Positions 10,839-22,581 of a stretch of DNA of 64,000 nucleotides are shown one piece after another. The notes beneath the pieces were generated by a model. It was given only the letters and a program-made list of their open reading frames with translations, made no database searches and was not told where the DNA came from. This DNA is from Anisakis pegreffii (taxonomy: Eukaryota; Nematoda; Chromadorea; Rhabditida; Anisakidae): NCBI GenBank assembly GCA_035041965.1, contig JAPYMA010001464.1:17542-81541 (forward strand). The letters run 5' to 3'. Position numbers and translations under genes: made by a program. How positions within the stretch are numbered: position 1 is the first letter of the stretch; every line of letters begins with the position of its first letter.

Positions 10839-13763
10839 TTAAGCAGTATTTTCAGTAGTTTGTTGGTGATAGATATGCATGAAGGAGGCGATTAATGCTT
10901 CCAAATGGAAAATTGCTTTATTGCCACGCGTTAAGTGATATTCATATTTGGCTGCGCTCTCGATCAACTCCGATTTCAACTTACCATCACAATATTGCAA
11001 CAGCTCACGTAATATTTTCTGAAATAATTCGTTTGTTCAACTCCACTTCAACAGGCGTTTTCTAGTGGCAATTTGATTATCATAATAAATTTCATAACGA
11101 ATTCATCTCAGCAATTATTTTACCGTTGAAACCTCTTGCAAAAACCATTACTGCACACCTAAGTATAAAAACACTGAAAAACTCCTTACTATTACACATT
11201 ATTATTATTCTGTTATTCCGTTTAGCATCTCATAATCATTATTTTATTGATATATCCGTTTATATCCACATTTAGTTACTAACTTGTTCTAAATTCATTA
11301 ATAAATTTGCACATCGCAACTCAAATCCACTTATTCATTTAAAAGCAAAAGGAGCAGAAAAATAAATAATGATGGAGAACCAACAATGATGATGATATCT
11401 GCCGGTATACAACGACCCAAGCATTCATACATCCGATTGCGAATCTTCAGCAAGCTGAAAATAAACGTTCTCATTCCTACTCAACAAAAATAAATAACCA
11501 ACTAAAACTAAGATTCAAAAGTGCGGCTTCCACAAAAAAAATCATCAAAAAATGTAACCAAACGTACTTTTCGGCACTTTGCTCCTGAACTATCATTTTA
11601 GCTGTCTCCTCCAAATAAATTTCCCAATCTGGTGCTGGAGCAGTCTGATTTTCTTTAAACGGATAACTGCAATGCAATGAAGCCCGATAGATTTCAAGAC
11701 TTTTGCAATTAGCAAAGGCAATTGAGGGAACATTAATCAAAAAAATCAACGATCGTAAGGAGAGGAAATACGACGACAAAAAAACAGAAATAGTTTTTTT
11801 CAACTCTTGAAATGAACATCAACTCTTTGAATTCCAATTAATTGCTGATATGTTGACGAGTACCTACTTGATCCAATCTGGGGGCTTGTCAAGGAGGATC
11901 ACTTTGTTAAAAAAAAGCAACAATATCATGAACTATACCCTTGCGCTTTGGCTGCTTCGAGCATAAGCAGTGCCCTCCGTAGATTGCCGGATGATTTCTG
12001 AATCACCGATTCAAGCACACTCTCAGGTGCAGAGATGTGCTCAGCTTTGCAAACAGTCCTCAACACATCAGCAATCTGCAGAATACACTTCGTGAACTTG
12101 TAACATTCAATACATTTGCAATTTGAATGAGTCAACACCGTTGCAATCGGAGTCAATCGAAAAATTCTGTGTGGTTATTCACTTTCAACAGTAATTGAAA
12201 GCAAAGTGATCCTCATTCAGCAAGGAAATGAACAAAACTGAATTTCAAAATCTACAACACGGTCGTATTTCCCGTCATCGAACGGGAATGCATAAAAGAC
12301 TGCGTTTGCTGAAGACATCAAGAGAGAACAAATAAAATTAAAACACTCTCAGAATATATAGTGAAAAACGATTATTGTTGTCAACTATAATGTTGACAAC
12401 GAACGATTATCGCTGTCAACTTATGCGATTATGGCTGTCAACCAACGAAAATAATCTTAACAACAAACGTACGTCATGATCAGATGGTGCCGCAATGCGT
12501 ACAACCATACATCTACTTCTCAACGGATCAATCAGTTTCGTTATTGATTCACAACACAGAATCAATCGACAACTCGACGAATATTTCTCCATCGTACGAC
12601 GAAGCGCATGCTGGGCATCACGCGTTAACTGTTCTATCTCCATCAGCACAACCACTTCAATTAGGAATACTACTACTACTACTCTCACTAATATCACATT
12701 TATCATTAACACTTATACGCACCTCAACATTACTGCTTTCATTTGGCTGAGTTCATCATCATCAAAAAAAAAATCAATTCACTCATTTCATTTCGCACAA
12801 TATTGGCACTAACAAGAACTGATCCCTGTTTCATGAACAATCCTCAATTAAATAGCGCAACGAAATTGATTTGCACAAGTTCAAAAACTACGAATAAACG
12901 ATAAATGTAAGGGTCTTCAAATCACCTTTGAATGGCCTTTGTGCCACTGAATCAATCTGTTGTGTTTGTGCCATTTGCTTAATGACTTCTTGCACCACAA
13001 CTCGATCATATATTCCAACGTCACTACAAAGTCAATACATCTGTACAGATAACGGTTATATGTATACATCGTAAGGGCAATAAACACAGATCAGTGCATG
13101 AAGAATTTCAAAAAAGAACAACGTCAACGAATATGAAACTCAGATACAGATAAAAGCTTCGAAACTAACCCAGGACTAAGCTGCACATGATAGTTGCTGC
13201 TCACAGTTTGAATTTCAAGTTTCTTGCCGTTCGGTGTTTGAAAACTTTTCATATTCAGATTCATCTTCTCCACTCCGGCTCCGTACAGTTCCCGAAGAAT
13301 ACACTGGATTCGCGTCTTTTTGCCGGCGCCACTCGGTCCATAAACGATCAAATGCGGAAAATCGCCAGCCTTAAACAAGATGACTTCACTTGAAGATATG
13401 TAAAATTGGATTGAGGCAGAATTCAAAATAAAACCAACATTCACAACCAACGTAGATGAATTGAACTAATAGTAAATAAGTAAAAACTGTTAAAGTAAAA
13501 TCTTAAAATGAAATCTGTGCTCAATCTAAGCACTAAAGGAATCATCAACTCCTTGCGCATTCTAAAATCATATCAATACTGAAGAGAACGAATGTACTGT
13601 TTGATCACTCTCGCATGGCAATTTTTCATTTCAATCAAAACAGTAAGAATACCGGTTCTACTCAGCATACCTTAACAATATTCGCAAGATTCGCCGCTTG
13701 ATCCAGATGATAGGTCAACTCGGACAATTGTCGTGGTCTATACTTGTCAACCCATAAAGCCAT
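10839..13763 (-). CDS. rfc-3: Replication factor C subunit 3 (clamp loader small subunit)
   Basis: Eight exons: 13763-13671, 13369-13170, 13023-12926, 12654-12473, 12075-11939, 11666-11568, 11454-11385 and 11018-10839. They sum to 1059 nt, 352 residues plus TAA, close to the 356 of human RFC3; all phases agree. The product is a subunit of the RFC complex that loads the PCNA ring at primer-template junctions in the nucleus. It begins MALWVDKYRPRQL, the typical RFC N-terminus. The Walker A motif GPSGAGKKT is at 42-50, with the double lysine seen in RFC3. The Walker B position reads LMEIEQLT (133-140), as degenerate as in other RFC3/Rfc5 proteins, which contribute little ATP hydrolysis. The SRC arginine-finger motif is at 177-179. 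The C-terminal collar is recognisable (YCDGKLKSE and KAIFHLEALIASFM). The exon 2 acceptor is a weaker TTTAAG. Introns are 132-450 bp except the short ones flanking exon 7. Confidence 0.97.
12369..12442. repeat. Degenerate TGTCAAC repeats in an RFC3 intron
   Basis: Three spaced copies of a CGATTATNGNTGTCAAC word, interleaved with the inverse GTTGACA, just downstream of RFC3 exon 4 in the transcript direction. They form a small direct and inverted repeat cluster; no function is evident. Confidence 0.6.
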
Positions 13764-14729
13764 TTTGAAAGATTTTACGACTTTAATACTGCAATTCATT
13801 TCTTGTAGTTTATCTCATCATATGTAAATTACTTGAGAGATGGATCGCGACCTGATCCTATACGATATGTTATAATTATTAGTGAATATCAAACAACTCT
13901 AATGATTCATAGTGGTCGGATGCGTCTTGAAAAATCGCTGAATTCATACGATTTTCATCACATTCATAACACCAAAAATGCAGTTCATTTCGACTGGTAG
14001 ACAATAATTCATTACTATCAATCTATTCGACAGTTTGCTGCCTCAGGAAACCGACAGCGAACAAACTGATCACTCGATGCATCTCATATTCTTCTACCTT
14101 GCAACAATTCCTTCGATTTCACTCCACTAATCAGTTGAGTACACCCTACTTAATCATTCCACTGACGACATGTTCGACAAATATTGTGTACGTACGCAAA
14201 CATACAAATGTTCAGTGATTCACGCTGACACTATAGAACAAGAACGGATGTTCAAAAACAACTGACGCGTACGAATAGATAACAAGAAATTTTATGTTTA
14301 TCATTTAATCATGTCATCACATTTCAATTATATCGCAATACGTTTCAAGTCTTTTCGAAATTCGTTAAACACATAAAGAAAGGCAAAAGATTACAAGAAA
14401 ATAAAAACGAAGTGTGCGTATAAATGAACACAAGAAATTCGCACAGAATACCTTGATCATATATGCTCTCAGGAAAACTTAGGGTAAAAAGCGTTTGAAA
14501 TTGAAGATGAAATAAATAAACCAATGAACAAATAGATATGACAAAGCATCATGAAAACGAGGACAGTTGATCACATTGATAACTTCATTCAAAGAATAGA
14601 CGAGGTGAAAAGCGTGTACATGTATTCGACAAAAACGGAAATGATGCTTCCTAAACTCTCCTTTCAGATTTTCATTCGAAAATTAGTTTTATCACACACA
14701 CACACTCACATTCAATCAATCAATCAAAC
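13764..14729. other. Intergenic between RFC3 start and SAR1 stop
   Basis: About 970 bp of AT-rich sequence. It should contain the RFC3 promoter (near 13764) and the SAR1 3' untranslated region, including a (CA)n/(CAAT)n simple stretch at about 14691-14729. The 64-codon frame at 14551-14745 runs through that simple repeat and is not credible as a gene. Confidence 0.5.
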
Positions 14730-16631
14730 TCAATCAAGATATTGAGATAGCCATCTGAAACCTTCACCGTAGCCTTGTCGCCTTAATACCGAACACATGA
14801 ACACCTCTAGTGGGCGTGAGGATAAGTCTGAACGCGATATCTGACCCTGCAAAAAAATTGAGCGACTTGCACGAACCAGAAAATACATTTAGGAAAAATG
14901 CATCTTTCGTACGATTATTGATTCAATCCATTTCGATACGGATTTTGCCATGAATCAATATGGACTTTTATAATACCTGTTCAATAATTACTAATTCACT
15001 GATGAGAAAGTGAAGGGAAATTAATGAGAAGGGACGAGGAACAATTGTAAAGTGATATTATCGTCGACAAAATAACCTTTCCAGTCGTTACATTGGCAAT
15101 ACCCAAATGCCATTTCAATTGTTCTTCACCAAGCGCATTCGGTTTATCGATTTTATTGCCGAGCACAAGCACTGGACAAGTTATCACTTGTTCATCAGTT
15201 AAAAGACTCTCCAACTGCAATTAAAATACCAGATGATAATATACTCGTTCTCGATTGTCATTAAAAACAATAAGGGAAGCGTCCAATTGCATGTATAAGC
15301 CAACCTCAAAAATCCTAACTGATGCAGATGAAAGTCACAAAAAAAAAAAATTAAAACTGCCAATAGCAAAGAAACTAAAATTCCTGTAAACAAACAATTC
15401 AAAGAGAGAACTGACCTCACGTTTACTTTCTTCGATTCGATCTAAATCGGCGCAGTCGACAAGGAATACAACTGCGTCAACTGCTGGGAAATAATCTTTC
15501 CACACTCGACGGGCTGAAAATTTTACGCACTGCAGATATTCAAAAATTGACTGGTTCTAATTCAATATACATTTACTTGTTAAACATTTAATAAATACAC
15601 AAAAAATCCACCGAGACGACAAAACGCCATTATGAAAAACGACACTCAACAAAGTTTCTAGATGTTATCAAACGTTTCTAGATGTTATCATGATGCTATT
15701 ATACATTTCGAGTCACTCGAATCATTGAATCTCTGTCTCAATAAAATACTCACAAATCATGATACTGAAGATTGCTATTTTAGCGACAGACCTTAAGCAG
15801 CTAAAAATATCACAACCAATAACAGATTGAAAGGAGCAATTAGAGGTGAAGTAAAATTAAACTGAACCTTGTTCGTGCCCACCAAGATCGAAAGTTGTGA
15901 AACGAATACCTCCGAGTGACAGCTCTTCAGATGCTGTAAGCAGCTTATCAGCAATGAAACGTTCAAAGCATGACATGGATGATAACTGACAAATCTGGCA
16001 TCGAAATCCATTTTCCACAACTTATCACCAACAATTCTCATGAGATCAGTACACAAAAAGATCAACTGGATTTTAAAGATGAATGCTAAATACAAATGGG
16101 ACAGAACAAACTTGGATGCAAAGTGGGAACATGCTGCGCCATACGATCATCTTTTAACATATGCAGTAATGTCGTTTTACCGGCGTTATCCAGACCCAGA
16201 AATACTAATTTGCCATTCTTTTTCGTCAGCCCTGGAATGCAGATATAGAAATCCACACGGAATAATCAACAATCAGATTTGAACTGAAAAAGTTTTAGTA
16301 AACAACGAAGTTTGATCGGTCAAAACAATCAATAATGAGGAGAGTCCAGCTGATACAATCATACTTAATACATTACGTCATTCTGAATCATTTGTCACCA
16401 TGTTTTGTTCAATGTTAAGTGCACTTGAAATCCATTCAGCAGTTTTCCGTTCAGTCGGTAAACATGATCTATCGTAAGTTCATTGATGAGCACTCTTCTA
16501 ATCTGAGCATTTCTTCTGAAGATTCAGTTGGGAAGCTGATAATGCGGGCGGACGGAACTTGAAATGAACCAAAACCTGAACTAACCGAGGTAATTTAACA
16601 ACCCAGACATCCAATCCCACAAAAAGGACAT
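14730..16631 (-). CDS. sar-1: SAR1 family GTPase (COPII coat initiator)
   Basis: Six exons: 16631-16586, 16231-16112, 15933-15868, 15513-15416, 15214-15077 and 14840-14730. They give 579 nt, 192 residues plus TGA, against 193 for the C. elegans protein. SAR1 is a small GTPase that, once activated by SEC12, inserts its N-terminal helix into the ER membrane and recruits SEC23/24 for vesicle budding. Visible motifs are the amphipathic N-terminus [16 protein letters not shown], the P-loop GLDNAGKT (28-35), switch I HVPTLHPTSEE, DLGGHEQ (71-77) with the catalytic His at 75, NKID (130-133), and the family signature [19 protein letters not shown] near the end. The Glu in GGHEQ and absence of an N-myristoylation Gly2 separate it from ARF proteins. 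Exon 1 is only 46 bp and is confirmed by its phase and sequence match. Confidence 0.97.
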
Positions 16632-18113
16632 CGTCGGTAAACGTGAATAAATAAATAAAGTACCACGTCCGCAATATGTCTTGAAAAGCGCCAACTGTAC
16701 ACTTCTTCTATAAATGTCATCGGTGCGAATTCTGAACGATGTTCGCAATCGTTTGCACAAACTTCGTTTCGGTGAAAAATCTTCTCAAAATGTTTCTTCA
16801 TAAATGTGTGATTAAGCACAGTACTTCGTTATTTCCCAGCAATGAATAAAATGGTAATAAGATTGTGTGAACAGTGAGTGCTGTATACGATAACAGCAAC
16901 GTACAAGTTAATCTTCTAGTTGCTGAGAAATTTATCAGATATAAATGTATTACCACAAATACTGACTGATTGGCGAATGCATTCAGTGACTACGAGCAAT
17001 TTCTTTTTTCAGTGTACTGCAAGCATTTCCGTTATCTTCAACCGAATCTTCACGTTTAGTTACGCAAACTTTGGCCTTGGTCAGTTCTCAGCTTACAATT
17101 AGATAATAATATTGCTTCCAGAAAATCAAACCTTACAACTTAAAATTTGTCTAGTTGAAATTGTGGACGATAATGTGTCAGTTGCAGTCAAATGCATAAA
17201 TGCAAAATAATGCATTGTTAAGGATATGGGTCAGTGAAACGAAATATCTTCCAACTGTGTAATAGTCTCCGCTGCCCTCATTAATTTCAACTTTTTGCAT
17301 TGTTTCTTTAGCGATCTCGTTCTAAACTTGACACAATGAAACTGTTGCTATCCCTCTCATTTCAACAATAAATGAATTGAGATTGTGTCGGAAAGGAAAA
17401 TGGTTTGTTGACGAACTGATTTTGATTTGTGATGACGACGTAAAATAGAGGTTTTAAGTACTAAAAGGTTGGAAATGATTTCAGCCATCTGTAAAGGTCG
17501 AGAATTCACTTGAGCATATTAACGACTATTTTCATTGCTCAATGTAAACATTTCGTCGCATGTGTTCCGCTAGAATGGATGTTTATTGCAATCAGCGTTC
17601 TTCCACATCAGTGAATGTTGACAGATTACGATGAAACGTGACTAGAACACTGTGAAAGTGATGTGTTGATACAGTAGATAAATATCAGTTCACCTACACA
17701 ATTGTTTAAGCAATTAAGATCGATCTTTTGAAGGAATTGACAATTCCATGAAAAGTTACCATTTTTCTGCGAACAATTCCAAAAAGTGTTCATAATCAGT
17801 TATGGATGGGTATAGAATTGATGCTATGGACTGAGAGTAGTGATGGTACTGGTCGAACATTTAAAAAGTACTAAAAGTGTTGAAGACGCGTCATATGGGA
17901 GGATCGGATTTTACAGATGCTCCATTACTCTTTTTGATGATCTGGCAGGCTGCCGTTACCCTTCCCCCACCCTGATATCAGAACTTACTATTTCTACGTG
18001 TAACGTCGGGAACAAAAGAAAAACCAGTCCGGAAATTTCTCAGCGGCGTGAAAGAAACTAGTATCCTGGACCGTTGTGTTGCTCATTATTGCAATCGATT
18101 ATGATCACATGAA
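16632..18113. other. Intergenic, no gene seen
   Basis: About 1.5 kb upstream of SAR1. It contains the presumed SAR1 promoter and no reading frame with start or splice support. The 73-codon frame at 17840-18061 lies next to the dispersed repeat and has no other evidence. Confidence 0.45.
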
Positions 18114-18745
18114 AAGCTACTGTCTATGACAAGCTCATTTCAAACTGATTTAGACGAATTCTCATTCTTTTCAGACGTGTTGTATTCACTCTCATAGCTA
18201 TTTCATGCGAATACCGTTCTCTTGATGGGTTTTTCTCATTCACTTCGTTTCATTTCACTTCACAGCTCGAATCGATTTCTTATTCTGTATCGTATACTAT
18301 TTACTGGACACGTTGACGAGTGTTGACAGCCGAAATCAACAATATAGCAATTGTTCGACAGTCTATTGATAAATTATAGAGTGTGTTTGATATAATGAGA
18401 ATTTGACTTTGATTGTTGAGTGAAATGAACGAGAAATTAGCAGAAGAGAACACTTTTGGTAATAAAAGCTATGAGAGCGACTGTAACAGCAAGGAAACGA
18501 ATGAAAACCCTGCTAGACCGGGACGAGCTAATGATACTCAGAACATGATAGAATGAAGAGTGTTGCCATCAACTAACCGCATTTACATATTCGAGTTGAA
18601 AACCCATCACAATAGCGTTCTATCGTCACTTAACAGCTGCATGAAATACTAATTTCCCAACCCCCTCCATTATCCCTTGGCACCTCCAAGTTATCCAAAA
18701 TGGGTAACTTCACCTACTATGAGAACCACTGATCTAGTGAAACCA
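18114..18745 (+). repeat. Dispersed repeat, copy A
   Basis: Matches copy B at 28969-29655 over almost its full length at high but imperfect identity. Shared landmarks include CTATGACAAGCTCA near the start, CGTTCTCTTGATGGGTTT, GGACACGTTGACGAGTG and CACTATGAGAA near the end. Neither copy encodes a long protein, and I do not see clear terminal inverted repeats, so the class is open: a non-autonomous mobile element or an old segmental copy. End points are approximate. Confidence 0.8.
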
Positions 18746-19525
18746 TGAAAAATTTTCGCTTCGAACAACTGAAAATTGCATTGTGCTAAAAATTACATTC
18801 ACCACACTGATCATAGTAGTAAACTTGGGATATTTGCAACTGTGAGCTCCAAATGAACAGTTGTACATTAACTGGAGACATTTTAGTGAAGAGATATTGA
18901 GATCAAGCTGTTGTATTTGAGGTACGCCAATGTTCCGAATGCTCTGTTATGGATGCTTTGAATGCGGCTAGCACCATTGCTTTTCTGTCTTCCATCCAGA
19001 TGTATGCTCTGATTTTGATCCATCACAGTAATGATAGATTTATCGTTAGCACATCACTTGGAAAATCTTTTTCACAATCAACTGCTTGTTTCTGTTTGAG
19101 ATTCACTTGCCTCTTTCTTATTCACTCAGGATGCGACTCTCGATCTTTTCGATGAAAAGAATCGCCAGCAGCGCTTAGAGGCGGCGCCGTATGGACTCAT
19201 TCCGAAGGAACTTGCATTGTTCTTGTCAATAATGGGATTATGGATAGTCCCACTTGTGAATGATATTATTTGTTAGAAAACGATCATCAACGTTCTCAGC
19301 GGGAGTTTGTTGCAATCATCCATTGTTTCATTGATTACATCAATAAAGGAAATCTGTAATTTGCGATCTTGGAATTTGTAACATTCGAATGACTTTACAA
19401 CGCAAAATGGTAGTGAAAAACGACTCTGAATATGTGGTTGACCCAGATATTGCAATCGTATTATAATAAAATGCACGGAATTGAACGTTTCTGTCAGTCA
19501 CATTTGATTTTCATTTCGGTGCACA
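18746..19525. other. Collagen upstream region
   Basis: About 780 bp between repeat copy A and the collagen start. It should carry the collagen promoter; I recognise no defined element. A 68-codon frame at 18949-19155 has no supporting context. Confidence 0.4.
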
Positions 19526-21393
19526 ATGAAAGTATCTGAAATTGCGTTCGCAGTATCTGCAACTAGTGGAATAACTTTGACGATATCTTTGTTGGCTGCG
19601 GTCTACATCTACAATGATGTGCAAAGTATTTGGATGGAGCTCGACTTTGAAATCGATAAATTCAGAGTTAGTTTTGCGTATTTGAACTGTTAATCTTTCC
19701 AGTTGCTCGACAATTAAACATTTTTCATATTCAGAGTAGTGCTCAGTTCCAAGCTCCTAACAATTTATTGCCTTTAATCTCCATTGTCTTTGAACTTAAA
19801 GCTAAAACGGTGGAATAATTACTGAGAATTAAGCTCAATGAAATTTTCTTGTTTTCATCTCATAAGTGCTCGGAGTGATAAAAGTTTCCTTGCTGTTTAT
19901 GATGTTATTACAGACAATAACTGATGATTTATGGCGAGATATGATTGTAATGGGACGTATGCGAAATAGAAATAGACGTGCGGCTGGATCAGCCAGTGAT
20001 GGTCAATCTGAACTGGACGGCAAACTAACAAGAGCGAGAGTCAAGAGAGAGGAAACGTATACAGCTGGTGAAATAGGCACTGCTTATGGACCACCTGGTG
20101 TTAAGGATGCACCACCGAGTGCATGTTGTAAGTTTGAAAGACGTTTTTGTTAAAGTCAGTACACCACTCTTGTAAGGAAATCAAACATGTTATTTGAGGC
20201 ATTTGCATGAATCTGAATTTAATATGCAGTGAATACGGCATTTGAATCGAAAATTGATGGAAGAGATATTGGAAGATACATGTTTGGTTCGAACGTTCCG
20301 CGTGAACTTGCTTAGATTCATGTGAGCTGGATGATCAGGGCTTTGGCATGATTTCATACAATCATTTTGTTTTATACTGTGAGGAGAATAAGGCATAATA
20401 TTTGAACAACGAATTTTAGCTTGTCGTGCAGAGAACAAATGCCCGGCAGGATTACAAGGACCAAAAGGTGCCAGCGGTGAGGCAGGAGAAGCAGGCACAC
20501 CAGGAGTCGATGGTAAGAAGGGTCTTGATATGTTCGACGAAAATCGCATGGCCGACGATCCTAATATGTGTCACTATTGCCCACCCGGGCCACCTGGTCC
20601 GCCAGGAGCTATTGGTCGGCCAGGAGCACGAGGTATGGCCGGATCGGTTGGTGTATTTGGAATGGCTGGACGTAACGGGCAGCCTGGTGCATCTGGCTTA
20701 GCAGGTCTTCCTGGTCAGAGGGGTAGGTTCATGAATTTTTAATCATTCATTATATAGTTTGAATTAATTTCCACACTAGTCTCATCATTTTATCTGATTG
20801 AGATGGATTTTTTTCTAGATGAACGAAAAGTCATTTTGTTATGAGTACAGTTGTTTTGTTCTCATGAAATCAGGGGTGTTATACTAGCATTTCACTTTAA
20901 TATGAGGTCGTAAAAAGTTTCGTTATTCATCTAGTTTATTTCAAGGAAGCGATGGACCAATTGGGCCACAAGGTATGAAAGGTTCTGATGCCCTGCAAGT
21001 GGTTGGCGCCAAAGGACCGAAAGGACTTTGTGGCGTTACTGGGGCAAGAGGTAGTTATGGTATTCCGGGTAAAAACGGCGACTTTGGTGAAGCAGGCCCA
21101 CAAGGACCTCAAGGTGTGATCGGAGTACAAGGACCATCTGGACCAGACGGAGCGATGGGTCGCCATGGTGAAGTAGGAAGAACAGGGCAAGATGCTGAGG
21201 TGAGCATTTCTGACCGTTGGATGTTAGATAGACCTTTCAAGCTAGGATCTAAATAGAGGAGAAAAGAAAAGCGACAAATGTCCGTTTTGCTTATTTCATA
21301 ACAGTTCAATTTAAATACAAATCGTTCATCACATTTCAGTACTGCCCTTGTCCATATCGCAACACAGAGCAGCTGAAACGTGTACACATTTGA
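19526..21393 (+). CDS. Cuticle collagen
   Basis: Five exons, 19526-19666, 19914-20127, 20420-20722, 20946-21199 and 21340-21393, give 966 nt (321 residues plus TGA) with consistent phases. The product is a secreted structural protein of the nematode exoskeleton. Residues about 6-30 form the hydrophobic anchor of the cuticle collagen N-terminal domain. RNRR at 66-69 is a subtilisin-like processing site. Cys residues flank the Gly-X-Y blocks (for example CRAENKCPAG and CHYCPPGPPGPPG). The triple-helix part is broken by short interruptions, one after exon 3 residue GVDGKKG and one at GSDALQVVG. The tail DAEYCPCPYR is typical of the group containing SQT/ROL-type collagens. A Cys also occurs inside a repeat (GLCGVTG). 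The exon 4 acceptor is ATTTCAAG. I do not assign an orthologue. Confidence 0.95.
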
Positions 21394-22581
21394 ACATCTA
21401 TTTGGACAGATGTACAATCTGGAAATGATGTTCCATTGACTTTATTACCCGAATGCAATATTTCAATCCTCTGTGCATTGAACAAATCTTTTGAAAACGA
21501 ATGTCATTGCATACGAGATGATAAACAATTTATTATTGCTCTCGCATTCATGGCTGTTATGTGAAAATGTTCCGTTTATATACTACTGAGAATTCCGACA
21601 GATTGAGAGTCACTTTTGTGCTAATTGTTTTTCGAGGAATCAATGAGGCATTTGCATTGTGCTGAATCGTCGACCATTGAAAATTCACTATTGATTACGA
21701 TGAAAATTCTCTCGCCGTTCACATTTTGCAAGCCACATATTGTTGAGGTTTAGGAGAGGTTACAAAATCTGCGAAGTGCAGCTTGTCTCTAATCTGAACA
21801 AGCTCTATAATGATCATAATGCATCAGCTGTAAACAGCCAATTCGATTGAAATCATTTATCAGCAGTTAAATTATTATCAATCTCTCTGATAATATATCA
21901 CTTCATTGACCGCTTGAACATAAATTCAAATCTTCCATTGATGAGAAGGTCGGCCATGTTCAGTTGAATATGGTGAAGAAAGAGGGAAGAAAAATGCAAA
22001 TAAAATACTGAACAGCATATTATGGCACGTGACTAACTGTCATTAGAAGATACTACTGAACTGAAATAAAATGAACTGACCATACGGGATAATGAAGACG
22101 CATCACTCATCAATAAATATGTTGAAATATGTGGAGTAGCGGCACTGTTTTCAAGATATAACAACGATAAAATAAAACATGGAAGAGCGACGATTTTGAC
22201 ATAGAAACATTTTCATTCTTAACAATCAACTTCACGTAAACATGCTTTCGAATACACGCTAATATGCCATTGAGGTATATATGTATATCTTAAAATCGAA
22301 ATACCTACATTATTTGTATCTACTGTACATCATCATATCAGCAGGCTTTAAACAGTTGAGAGAAAACGCAAATAATATACTCTAAACGACAAGCAACAGA
22401 TCCAAAACAGAAAGCTTCACAAATTAGGCTGATGGCGAGCAGGCACACAACGCTAGAACACATGGTCTTATATAATCATATTGTAAGTATATCGTTCAAC
22501 AACGAAAAACCATTTGATGTTTTGAACAATTTTACTAACAGTATGAACATCATCCCAATGAGAGGACGTTCTTTACAGCCT
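21394..22581. other. Intergenic between convergent collagen and receptor genes
   Basis: About 1.2 kb holding the 3' flanks of two convergent genes. No gene is visible, and antisense frames here shadow the collagen and receptor. Confidence 0.5.

Noticed and set aside
12484..12812. Plus-strand frames of 88 and 105 codons
   Set aside because: They are antisense shadows of RFC3 exon 4 and its intron.
20190..21417. Minus-strand frames of 84-119 codons
   Set aside because: They are antisense shadows of the collagen Gly-X-Y exons, whose biased codons suppress stops.
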